Below are positions 43,549-53,937 of a stretch of DNA of 64,000 bases, one piece after another (positions within the stretch are counted from its first letter, which is position 1; each line of letters begins with the position of its first letter). The notes beneath the pieces were generated by a model that did not search any database, was not told the DNA's origin, and saw only the letters and a program-made list of their open reading frames with translations. Origin of the DNA: Symbiodinium kawagutii (lineage: Eukaryota; Sar; Dinophyceae; Suessiales; Symbiodiniaceae); contig VSDK01012688.1 in assembly GCA_009767595.1 (NCBI GenBank), positions 615,557-679,556 on the forward strand, read 5' to 3'. The position numbers and the translations under genes were made by a program.

Positions 43549-44090
43549 AGATGTTGATCACTCCGATCGCCCTGGAAAAAACTGCATCCCAATCGTTTTC
43601 GAAATTTCAGGACTATACTGTACTGGTTCATTGGTCATGATAAGTATGCCAATTTTGGAATGCTTTGGGTTTGTAGTTAGACACTTTGAAATGGCTCAGG
43701 AAAGGGAAGAAGTCCGATTTGAGCACAGGTCACTAACATGCAGGAGTGAGCCATAGCCAATGACTTCTCAAGTCGCAATAGTTGACAACCTATTCCTACA
43801 GTAGACCATGCGGATGATGTTGACTCAGGAGAGACGCCTTTCTTGCAGAAAGCCCCTGTGAAACGATATGGGTCATGATTGAAATCGCCCAACATTGAAC
43901 AGGTGAACATGCCGCTTGGAACTCTTCTGCTTTTTCGTCGGATGTGAACATAGGGAGTGCATGGTGAAATAGCTCCTAGATGACCCGTAGCTGCATATAT
44001 TATTCCCTTCGAAAAATCTTTGGACAACCATTGTTGATACAACAGAGGACCACGACTATCATCAAGCTGCATGGTGGTTCATTGTTAACA
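43549..44090. repeat. Dispersed repeat R, copy 2
   Basis: Begins GATGTTGATCACTCCGATCG and follows the copy at 33175 through several conserved blocks. Here it lies inside the intron between 43542 and 44131. Copy 1 lies just downstream of the USP gene. Confidence 0.65.
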
Positions 44091-44131
44091 ACTACTGACA
44101 ATCATGAACCACCATACCTATGAAGCTGCAG

Positions 44132-44244
44132 GGGTGTCACCGACGCGGACAGGTCCGAGCTACACCGGCAGCCAAGCAGTGGGACATTGCGGCGGTGGCA
44201 GGTCGGCCGATGTCAGCCTTGTCCCTTGAAGACCTGGCCACCTT
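44132..44244 (+). CDS. Helical-repeat exon 3 of the chain
   Basis: After GAAGCTGCAG, 37 codons read GCHRRGQVRATPAAKQWDIA then AVAGRPMSALSLEDLAT. The exon ends before GTGATG in phase 2, with a split Leu codon completed at 44490. The helix SALSLEDLATL matches the repeat style of the neighbours. Confidence 0.5.
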
Positions 44245-44489
44245 GTGATGGCACCACCGATGGTTTTCTGATGATCCAGGATGTGAACCAACACTAAGCA
44301 ACTATAGTAATGCTAAGTTAACCAACTCATATGATTACATTAAGCGATATTGTCCAGTAGCAAAGATTGGACTTCCTGATCAAACATTGGATTTCCGTCG
44401 GAATTTCCTGATGTTTAGCATTCCTGATTTGGGTTCTTCTTTGTAATCTCCCCTTGGGCCCTTGGGTTTACTGGGTATCATGTCACTAG

Positions 44490-44618
44490 GCTGTGGGAAG
44501 AAACCAGAACTGGGTTCACCGGGGAAACCTCTCAGTGGCAGAGGACGAACATGGTGGTTGCTGAACATGATCCGCCATTCTATGCTGCACCATTTGTGGA
44601 CCCTGGGCATGTTCAGAG
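44490..44618 (+). CDS. Exon 4 of the chain, non-repeat segment
   Basis: After TGTCACTAG with an upstream pyrimidine-rich tract, the frame reads LWEETRTGFTGETSQWQRTN, MVVAEHDPPFYAAPFVDPGH, VQ and ends before GTAAAA in phase 2. It contains no stop. The aromatic and acidic content differs from the helical exons. A possible next exon at 44712 would read VCPKCSGWDSCWGQVLN and end at a stop, giving a Cys-x2-Cys tail, but this is uncertain. Confidence 0.5.
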
Positions 44619-44799
44619 GTAAAACCGTGCATTGGTTGGCTGCTCATCGACTTGAATCATTCTTGGGGTGCTGGAGACAGGATTGTTTTACCTGACTGCG
44701 TCCCGCCAAAGAGTTTGTCCCAAATGCAGTGGCTGGGATTCATGTTGGGGCCAGGTCTTGAACTGAAAACTAGATTCTTGTAAATTCCGACCTTGATTG

Positions 44800-44905
44800 C
44801 TGGTTGGTGGTTTTGATTTTTTTTGTTTTCCACAGTATTGAGATGTATTAAGAAATGGTTGGTTGGTCGACGAACTTTTTCATGGGGGTTGTAACCACCA
44901 ACCAG
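44800..44905. mobile_element. TIR element, family A copy 9
   Basis: CTGGTTGGTGGTTTTGATTT and GGGTTGTAACCACCAACCAG are inverted ends. The interior has TTTGTTTTCCACAG and AATGGTTGGTTGGTCGACG. Confidence 0.75.
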
Positions 44906-45079
44906 ACATCGCATTTCACAAATCAAGCTTCGTTTCAAGACGGTGAAATACTACAAATCAATCCATGTGCATATTATGGGGACGGATCATGAGTCAAAAG
45001 GATTTTGATGTGCGATCTACTGACACCCCTGTATATATATGTTCAAGGTTCTGGGTCCCCCCCTCCCCCACCCACAGTC

Positions 45080-45100
45080 TATATATATATATATATATAA

Positions 45101-45132
<32 letters not shown>

Positions 45133-47940
45133 GTATATTTACATACTGTATATAAATACGCAATATCGCGCACGACACTGACATGTCTATTCATACGACG
45201 GTAGCCGATCTGCACATTCCTGAGACCGACGTGGCTGTGGCGACGTACTGGGTCAGTGACCTAAGTCGTATCTCATACCCCAAAGTCGTATCTTTCGGCT
45301 GTGGCCTATGGGGAGTTGGTTCAAAAGTAGGATAAACATAGACATGCATTTGCAAAAATGAGCTGTGGCCTTGCGTGTTTACAAATCGGTGTTGATAACG
45401 TTTGTAACTGGTTCATGCATATTCCATGCGGTTTCAAGGATGAACACACACATGCATACGCACATATTTCATATTGATTCCTTTCGTTTCCCTTTCCTTT
45501 CCTTTCCTTCCCTTTTCTTTCCCTTCACCTCCTTCCCTTCCCTTCCCTTCCTTTCCTTTCCGTTCCCTTCCCTTTCCTTCCCTTCCCCTTCCCTTCCAGT
45601 CGACCTTGGCGGCGGCAGTCGCGAAAGCAAACTAAACGAGAACCCATCGCATCGAAGATGCTTTTGGGAAAAAATAGGAAGAGAAAGGGAGAAAAAGAGA
45701 GAGAGAGATAGAGCCAGAGCGGGGTAGAGAAGGCAGGAGCCTCGCGAGGGCCTCGCGTGGTCTCGCGAAGGCCTCGCAGAGGCCTGTTCAGACAGGCAGC
45801 CTTGTTTTCATTTATTGCGCATGTGCCTGAGACATGAGAATACTGAGACATGAGAATAGAGATGCGTCGTGGTCATGAGAGTACTGTGGCCAGTAGGATC
45901 TAGTACACTGACAATCTTTTGAATCAAATTTTTACTTTTCATTTTACAAGCGAACTGCACCTTTGGAACTTTGACCAAAGAAGTTGATGGATATGTGGAA
46001 ATCGTGCCGTGGCCAGTAGGATTTATCTTAGACATGATATTCTCGAATATTGCTCCGAAGACATGCCCGCAAGGGAACTATACCACTTTACTCATAAAAA
46101 CCTGATTTCGCAGAGGCCTCTAAAATCGTGTGGCCATGGGGGTTCGGTTAAAATGATGTGACTTTCGGAGAGGTGATGTGACTTTCGTGAAACCCCGTGG
46201 CCATGCAGTGATGTGACTTTCGCGGGCGTGATGTGACTTAGGGCGGGCGCCAAGTATCACCCAGGACCCGAGCCAAAGAGCCCGGAGAGCCAGGCGCCAT
46301 GGGCAACGTTGTGCGCGCAAGAAGCCCCCCCCCGTGAATGAATCCCTAGGAATCACCATGATTTACATGATAGTAAGGTATAATGTATAGTTTAATAGTA
46401 TAGTTAGTATAGTAGTACATGCATCATCTTGTAGTAGATGTCAGAGATACTAGTTGCGTGTTACTTGGTGCTGGCAGTCGTTTTTCCATCGTAGTCAGTC
46501 ATATATTGCTACATATGGCCTAATCATATGTTGATCAACGATCAGAGGTTTGCCACTTAGTAGTTGACCAGTGGTAAAACATTAGGGGAATCATTGGTAG
46601 CCACGGATGCTAGCACTGAGGGTAGCACCAAAGGCTTCCAGGGCACAGCTTTCAATGATTTCACTTATGGCAGCCCTCGGTCACTTTACGCAAAAAGCAG
46701 AGGCCTTGTGTTTCGTTCCTTACAGGGCAACACTTGCAGGGCAACACCATGCAACACCTGAGGGGTATGGCTATGCATCAAGAGGACAGCTTTCCTCGAT
46801 GGTAAACGCGGGCGCTCGAAACCTATGCTGAAGAATTATGGTTCTTACTTGCATTGAACCACTGAAAACCATTATACATAACTATTGTATGTATCTATCA
46901 TTATATATTTGCAATATCAATATATATATATATATATGTATAAATACATATGTAGACCATCATTGCAAAAACGAAAACCTCTGCGGGGTGGGTTGGTGGG
47001 TTGGCTAGTTGAATTTGCTCCCTGGTTAATCTTCGCTTTTGGCGTTGCCCTCCACCCCGTGTCACTCCTCCCGCACTGCGCCTGCCACGAAACCTGCATT
47101 GTGTTCCCAAAAATGCGCCTGCCACTTTTTGGTTTGCCCTGCGCGTCCGACAGCAGGAACAATAGCAGCAGCAACATCACCAGTTTTTTTTGGGGGGGTT
47201 TTCTTTGGGTTCACACCCTCTTGGCTTTGGTAGCTCCCATGACCTGAAGATATCAACCTAAATCCCAATTCCTAAACCTAAAGATGTCGTCCTAAACCTG
47301 AAAAAACACCGGAGAACAATCGACGTATAAACATACACCCAAACGCTAAAACCATAATTTACTCACAAAACCGAAGGCAAGTCCCAGTGCCAAAATGCTG
47401 TGAATCAAAATCAATCACAGTGCAGGAGTTAGCTCCCAGTTGGCCCGAACGGTTCACAAGATACAAAGCAAAATCAATCAAAATGAAGGATTTCAGCTCC
47501 TAATTGGTTCAAATTGTTCATTCAATGTCATGAAATGACAGAATTGGCTTGCGAATTGCTGCAAATGGTACACAGCATGAAAGGTCCTAGCTCCAACATG
47601 TTGCAAGTACCATGCAAAATCAAACGCAGTGGCGGACTTCCTGTCCAACTTGCTTCAAACCGCAAAGTAAATACAATAAAGACTTCATGTGCGACCTGTG
47701 CAAGTATCATGTTGTTTGGAAGGTCCTAGGTCCAAAATGTTGCAAGGATTTGTAGCGCCAAACTACTGCAAATAGCAAGGAAATCCAGACAGACAACCAA
47801 ACAATTTCCTCAAAATCCCAAATCAATTCCAAATCCTTTTCATCTATATTGATCTATAGGTTGGTATGATTATTGACCATTCAACAGTGACCAGATTCTA
47901 ATCACAGCACACCATTCTTCACCATCAGTGGCACGCTCCA
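45080..47940. other. Long stretch with no secure gene
   Basis: Contains (TA)n at 45080-45135, a polypyrimidine tract at 45487-45598, a GC-rich block with CCTCGCGAGG palindromes at 45735-45790, and four GATGTGACTTTCG words at 46150-46245. (TA)n recurs at 46920. A frame at 46600-46825 (LSMISLMAALGHFTQKAEAL) may be an exon but has no defined borders. No family A-D element occurs here. Confidence 0.4.
45487..45598. repeat. Polypyrimidine (TTCCC/TTTCC)n tract
   Basis: About 110 bp of almost pure C/T on the + strand, of the mirror-repeat type that can form triplex DNA. Confidence 0.9.
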
Positions 47941-47941
47941 G

Positions 47942-48009
47942 GCAGCCCCGGAAGTGCGGTCGCAAGCTCCCATGGGTTCGCAGCTCAAGCGGTGCTGTGA
48001 TGAATCCTC
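47942..48009 (+). CDS. Exon, unrecognised
   Basis: After CACGCTCCAG the frame reads AAPEVRSQAPMGSQLKRCCD then ES and ends before a GTGGGT donor at 48010 in phase 2. Both splice contexts are good. No family is recognised. Confidence 0.45.
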
Positions 48010-48710
48010 GTGGGTGGTGAATTGTGGTCACGGTGTCCCAGAAATTGTTACCATCGAAGGTTGTTGCAATTGGCCATACACCATACCCAACAGCGGTTGT
48101 TCATCGAAATACCACAATGGAGGGTTTTGGCCGAAGCTCCTTCAAGGCCGCTTAAAATGAGCACCTTCCTTGAGTTGGAAGGCCATTGCTGGAAGCGGAA
48201 CAGATTGTTCAGCCCTAGAACCCGGTAACAAACCGCGCAACACACGTGGAGTTGTTGTGTAGCTTGTTTTAATGTCAGGCAGGCCTTTGGGCCTCCCGGA
48301 AACTACGCGAAACAGCATCGCGAATCACTGGACATCATCATTTCTGTAAGCAAGTCCCTAGTTTTGACCGCAGCCAACTCTGGAAAAAGCTAAAGTCCCA
48401 GAAATGACACTCTCGAGCAGGAAACGGCACTAATCACTTGGGCCTTGAGAGGGCTTCATGTAGGGATGCACCCAGTTCTTTGGGAGTACCCCACCTGCAA
48501 CTGATTCTTCGCCTCCAAACTCATCATTTGTGGGATTGATACCCCCTTTGTCGTGAACCGCTCACAGTAGTGCCATTCACAATCAGGTTTCCTCACCTGT
48601 TTCGCACAGGGGCGAGCCGCCCATCTCCCAGCTGCATCCCTGTCCCAAAAACTGATGTACCGACTGAACATCCTGGAACTACTACACTAGTTTTTTCCCC
48701 CCAAAAAAAA

Positions 48711-48905
48711 TCTGCGATATTCTGGGGATTTCTGGGATTTGGGCCGCTATCATTGGATGTTCTGGGGATTTCTGGGATTTGGGCCGCTATCATGGGATGT
48801 TCTGGGGATTTCTGAGATATTCTGGGGATTTCTGGGATTTGGGCCGCTATCAGGATGTTCTGGGGATTTCTGGGAAATTCTTGGGATTTCTGGATATTTG
48901 GGTCA
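48711..48905. repeat. 40-bp/20-bp minisatellite
   Basis: Units of TTCTGGGGATTTCTGGGATTTGGGCCGCTATCA recur at 40-bp (48741, 48781) and then 60-bp (48841) spacing. The shorter part TTCTGGGGATTTCTG also repeats alone. Confidence 0.85.
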
Positions 48906-49411
48906 TCATTTGTTCATTTCTCTTGAATCAACTTCAGCGATGGGATGGCCCTGAGGTGATCTTCGTCCGCACGGTATGGGAGGAGTGCGGAGTATTGCTC
49001 CCATGGGCGTGGAGGCACTGTCGGCACTGGGTACCTCTTAGTGACTCGGGAAGTCCATGGTAGAAACCCACCAGCTACAACAAGTGTGAAATTCGTGGTG
49101 ATTGATATCGATCCTCTCATAAACATGTGGCTGTAGCGATAAAGATTCATAGTCACTGTCGAAGATTGGCAATATCAATAGTTTGGCTTGATTCACATTC
49201 GATCAGCTGAACCATGAACAGTTCCAACATGTTGTAGCTGAGGCTGAACCAACTGATGGAGTGGCACCTTGGGGCTCACCATAGAAATCAATTGTCAAAA
49301 CTTTCTGCGCAACCATTAACCTGAAATTCTCTGATGGTTCATGGATGGTTGATGGTCGATATTATGGACATATATGAATTGAGGGTCGATGGTTGATATC
49401 CTGTGTGCCTA

Positions 49412-49560
49412 CCCACTTGTCTTTGGGTCATAGGCCTGGTACCCCAGGTGCACCATCATTAACCAGCTAGTGTTCCCTACTGTTGTTGGTCATTATCCCT
49501 ATAGAATTGATGGTTAGTTGGTATATCCCCTAGTTTTGTTGGTTATGATCCCCCACTATT
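49412..49560. mobile_element. TIR element, family C copy 6 (degenerate)
   Basis: CTTTGGGTCATAGGCCTGGTACC and GTTGGTCATTATCCCTATAG keep the reverse-orientation landmarks. The right terminus is lost. Confidence 0.35.
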
Positions 49561-49706
49561 AACCATTAACCAGCTAGAATTGATGCTCATAACCCCTGTA
49601 AAACCATTTAAAAACCCTAGTGAACCATTGGTTATTCATGGGTGAACACTGATCTAGCTCGCCATTAACAAGCCTTGGCTCGGGGGACGACATGGTCTGA
49701 AGACAG

Positions 49707-49771
49707 CGCCAGGCCGAACTGGTGGAACAGCTGCTACATCGCTTTGTTCTTGAGCACAAGGCAGCGTATCC
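49707..49771 (+). CDS. Short exon, unrecognised helix
   Basis: After CTGAAGACAG the frame reads RQAELVEQLLHRFVLEHKAA then YP and reaches a GT at 49772. It is a classic amphipathic helix, with stops in the neighbouring frames. No family is recognised. Confidence 0.4.
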
Positions 49772-51154
49772 GTGGTCGTTATCTAGGGATACTCAACATT
49801 TACACGAACAACTTGTAATTTGTATACCTAGATGCATCCAAATCCACATCTAAATCTATCTATCTATCCATCTCTCTATACACACATGTGTACATACAAT
49901 ATATACACATCTTGTCATGGTGGGAAGGTCATAGCCATAGCACAGCCGTTCACGGCCGCTGCCCAGGCCCCAACGTCCGGGTTGCCCAGTGGGAACGGCA
50001 ACGTGGGAAGCGGTAATGGGTGCCCGGTGCTGAGGCTCCAAAGAAGAGAACGGGCGGCCTACAAGGACAGCAGAGGGAGCTTCAGCCATGGAGGTTGAGA
50101 TTCCGTGAAATTCATTGCTAGTGGTAGATGCATATGAGAAAACCATGATCAGTTTGGCCATAAATGGCTTGTGATTCACCATGAAACGTAGGGGTTTACT
50201 GGGTTTTATAAATATGGATCTACCATCAATAAAGTACACATGCCATGAATTCATCATGAAGGATGGTTTGGCAGCGAGGCAGCCAGCTATACTAAGTGTG
50301 CTGATGGAAGAACAGCGACGCGTGTTGGTGGTGGTTAGAGTCGATGACTTCAGACGTGCTGAGCTGTATGGGAAGAATTCGTAGCATGGACAAGACAAAG
50401 ACTGGTGCATTTTTGGACCGGTGAGTTGCTTAGTTGGGGATAGCAACCAGAATACGCAACAATAACCAACAACACTTCTCTTGAATGGGCTATCAATCTT
50501 CCTCATGGTCAAGAATGATTACAAATGGGTCAATGGATGTCAAGATTGATTACTTATGGCTCTCAACCCATAGCGAGAGTCGGTTTTCCAATGTTTTACA
50601 TATCCATCCCCACCTAGAATGTATGATCTTCAGCCGCAGCAGCAGCAGCAGCAGCAGCGACGTTGACACCACCATGTTTGATCATTGCATTATATTCAAT
50701 ATCGACCATTAGTCATTATGAACCATTGGTTGCACTTTTTACTTGTGCAATTGGCCAACCAACAGGTCATTATGACTGTTGGTGAACCAACTTCGGGGTC
50801 GAAACACCCGCATATGACATCCCACGCACCTACTCTTCTTGTTTTCCAGATATATTGGGAAGGCGAAAGCAGTGACGTTTTGTTGAATAAGACGCCAGCT
50901 GGCCCTAAATACTGTGAAAGGGTTATCTGTACAGTGAGGGTGACCAAGAATGACCAAAAGGGATGTGAATTCCAGGCTTGGAATAGCCAGCGACTTGGAT
51001 CAACATCGAGAGCTCTTGGTCAAGCTTCTCTCCACATGTCCATTGTGCACCACCGATGTCAGCACTTTGCTTCCTAAACCAGATTAGATGGTTTGGTGGT
51101 ACCATTTTCAAATGACCCAGTAATATTCTCCATAGTCTGCAACATTTCACGCAG

Positions 51155-51208
51155 GAAATGCTGGAGCAAGTGGGGTTGCCCAGGGCCACCAGAGGTGTTG
51201 GTGGAATT
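51155..51208 (+). CDS. Possible short exon
   Basis: After CATTTCACGCAG the frame reads EMLEQVGLPRATRGVGG; several GTs follow. The acceptor is strong and the donor is undetermined. Confidence 0.35.
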
Positions 51209-51530
51209 ACCTCGGGGACAGACTCAATGGGTTCGATTTGGAGCCGGTTCCACCGTAGTGAATCCCCACCTTAGTGAATCCCCACCTTCAGACGCATGGG
51301 TAGCAGCACCGAGTGGTTTGGGGTCCATGCCAGGTGGTTTTTCGTAGAGGCAATTCAGCAAATATGTCATTATAAATGGGGTCAGGGCCCTTGATTCCTT
51401 AGTGGCCAGCAGGGTTGGAAATGGCTGTGTCTTGTGTTGGGAATCTGATTTCTAAGCCCTCAAACCTTAGACTTCCACCAATTTTTCAGCTTCTAGTTGC
51501 GAAATCAGGGCCCACTAACTAGAGGGGGGA

Positions 51531-51632
51531 TGGTTTCTCAAAATAGGACCACCAAAAAATAATTGGCTTCTTATTACAAACGATCAAATGATTAATATTG
51601 GATGATTTGGGGGTTCCCCTATCTTGAGAAAC
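51531..51632. mobile_element. TIR element, family B copy 12
   Basis: TGGTTTCTCAAAATAGGACC and GGGTTCCCCTATCTTGAGAAAC with CTTCTTATTACAAACGATC between. Confidence 0.7.
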
Positions 51633-51827
51633 AATCATATTTGCCAGAATTATATTCTATCAGCCACTGTATTATCGATCGATGTTGATCAATTTGACAA
51701 TCTAGTATTCCATCTTTATTCTTTTAACCACTGTATTATCTAGCAATTTACGTTGATGATCTATATTGACAACATCTTACTCCAATCTCCTGGACCTACT
51801 CCAGGATACAACGCACCGTCGTCGCAG

Positions 51828-51937
51828 GTTTCCTGGACAGCCTTGGAGCCCAAAGCAGCCAATGATGCGGTGGGGCTTCCCGGACTCGGTGCCTCACCGT
51901 TGGTAGCTTCCAGTAACGAGCTGGTCGCGACCCCGCG
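51828..51937 (+). CDS. Exon, unrecognised Ala/Leu-rich
   Basis: After GTCGTCGCAG, 36 codons read VSWTALEPKAANDAVGLPGL, GASPLVASSNELVATP. The exon ends before a strong GTGAGC donor at 51938 in phase 2. Both splice sites are good. It may belong to the helical-repeat gene to the right, but the intervening LINE hides the connection. Confidence 0.5.
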
Positions 51938-53028
51938 GTGAGCAGGTCCCAGTAGTTGCCCGCTTGAGTGGGGACATGGCTACGTCCACTGAGACCGGGT
52001 GGATGAACAGATGGGGATTATTTTTGGGATGGAATGACCCTACTCACCAAGGGGTGAAATGACAACCACAGCCATCTAATGATTGGGTATGAACAAAGCA
52101 CTCAGCCCTTCCCAAAACGCCCAGGCCTTGTTGCTCAGCAAGCATTTCTTGGCACCCGTCAGCGGCAACGAGGCATAGAGCAACAACTTCCATGTTGGTT
52201 TCTTGATTAAAACATGCTGCCATGTGGATTCAGCTTATCAACAACAGCCACTTACAGCATATAGCCATATAATAATCAAGCAGCTTAGCCACTTATGTAG
52301 CCACAATCTAACAATTTCGCGGCTAGCCATTGATTGACCATTGACCGTTGATTACTGTAGTGGAGCTTCTGACTTGCAAGGGTCTGTGAACCGTTCGCTT
52401 CGGCCATGCCTCCAGGCACTTCGTGCCTTCCGCCGATGTCTACACAGCATTCTCTGCGATGAGAGGGTCTTGGACATAGCTGGAAGCTCAAGAGGCAGCC
52501 GCAGGACTCGTGGACTCCCAAGGAATCCAACCATGGTAGAACCATTAGTTGATTCCTGATAGGATAGATCCTTGGATGGGCCTATCAACTTGGCAGCCCA
52601 TCAACAATTCAACCATGCTCTAATTTTTCAGGCTGCAAAGTTGATAGGCTCAGAGACGCACAGACACAGCATGGAACCTTTTCGTCCTTTTGAAGGCTGC
52701 AGATGGCATTTGAAACAAATAGCTGGAGACGAGCAGCAGGTCCTCTGTGAGTTTTAGGGTATATGCTCATCAACTACTGTGAATGTGGCATTGACTACCC
52801 TGAATGCAGCTGGTTTGGGGTTCAGACACCGCAACGTGTGACGTTTTGTATTTTATCATCAGTGGGAAAAAAAGGCTTCACCCATTAGGACGGCCGCACG
52901 CACAACCTGTTTTTCCTCTCAACTGCCCGCCAATTTGCCGGGTAGTGGGAGATCCTGCTGTTAGCCCCAACCCTCGCCAACCCATGTTTGATAGAGAATC
53001 AGCAACGATTCACAACATACAACTAGTG

Positions 53029-53152
53029 GTGGTTTATATAGTGGTTTCGGAACACAGGAGACCCCCAACAAAAATTGTTCATTACTATTAATTAGCCACT
53101 AATAGCGGATGATAAGTGGGGGTACCCCTATGGCTTGCGAAACGACCATGGT
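53029..53152. mobile_element. TIR element, family B copy 13 (diverged)
   Basis: GTGGTTTCGGAACACAGGAGACC and GGGGTACCCCTATGGCTTGCGAAAC around TTCATTACTATTAATTAGCC. Confidence 0.55.
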
Positions 53153-53363
53153 GATTGATTCACCATAAAATATTGATATCCATAGTTCACCGGCAATCAA
53201 GTGTAAACATTATGGATACCATCTATAAACCACCACTAGATATACACTGATAACCCTTATATTTCAAGAAACCACTAGTGGTTAAGAAACCATAGTATAA
53301 ACCATATATGATTAAACCCCTAATAAACGGGATATAAACCATATGTAAACCACCATATAATAT

Positions 53364-53388
53364 TTAAACCCTAAACCCTAAACTCTAA
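53364..53388. repeat. Short TTTAGGG-type array
   Basis: TAAACCCTAAACCCTAAACTC, about three units of CCCTAAA, in AT-rich DNA. TTTAGGG is the reported dinoflagellate telomere repeat. Here it is only a short interstitial trace. Confidence 0.6.
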
Positions 53389-53679
53389 TATAAAGCATAT
53401 ATAATCTAAACCATGATATAAACCATAAATAAACCACCACTTGGTGGTGGTTGATATCCCCAATTTGTGCCGACTCCCAGGTGGAGCATCAGATGACCTT
53501 GCATTTTAGTCGCCTCGGAAAGCCTCACTGCGCTGGAGAGAGCTGATGCACGCCTAAAAAGCCGAGGGACGAAACGGGGCCCGGCCCGGCGCGCAAATGG
53601 TGGTTTCATTTGGGGTTATAGCCATGTGCGGAGGATAATCACGCAATTAAAGATTAATAATGTTTGATAACCCCATTAG

Positions 53680-53886
53680 TCATGTTTGATAGTAGAGGAA
53701 AATCACGCAATTCTTGGGGCAACTTTTTATTTAAAACAGTTTATGGTGAAAGACAAGAATTGAGCCAGAAGGATGATTTTGCCCAGAGCGTGGTGGAGGT
53801 TCGACAGGGTTTTGGCTCATGTTGGGTTGTAACACTGGTTGACAAGGATATTTTGAGAGGCCATAACATGGCATTGATGATATACA
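53680..53886 (+). CDS. Coding-like tract left of the LINE
   Basis: The + frame reads YGERQELSQKDDFAQSVVEV then RQGFGSCWVVTLVDKDILRG and MALMIYI, running up to the left end of a family-A element. It could be an exon or a retroelement remnant. The left border is unknown. Confidence 0.3.
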
Positions 53887-53937
53887 TTTGGTTGGTGATT
53901 AGAAACAATTTTCATTTTCACCAGTATTAACAAATGG

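Noticed and set aside
44797..44930. Family-A copy 9 as an intron between coding frames
   Set aside because: The upstream frame that stays open would meet a stop codon at the junction (TG + A). This copy is probably inside a longer intron or intergenic.
53364..53388. Telomere or chromosome-end fusion from CCCTAAA units
   Set aside because: Only about three units, no array orientation change and no subtelomeric structure. Probably chance or a trace insertion.
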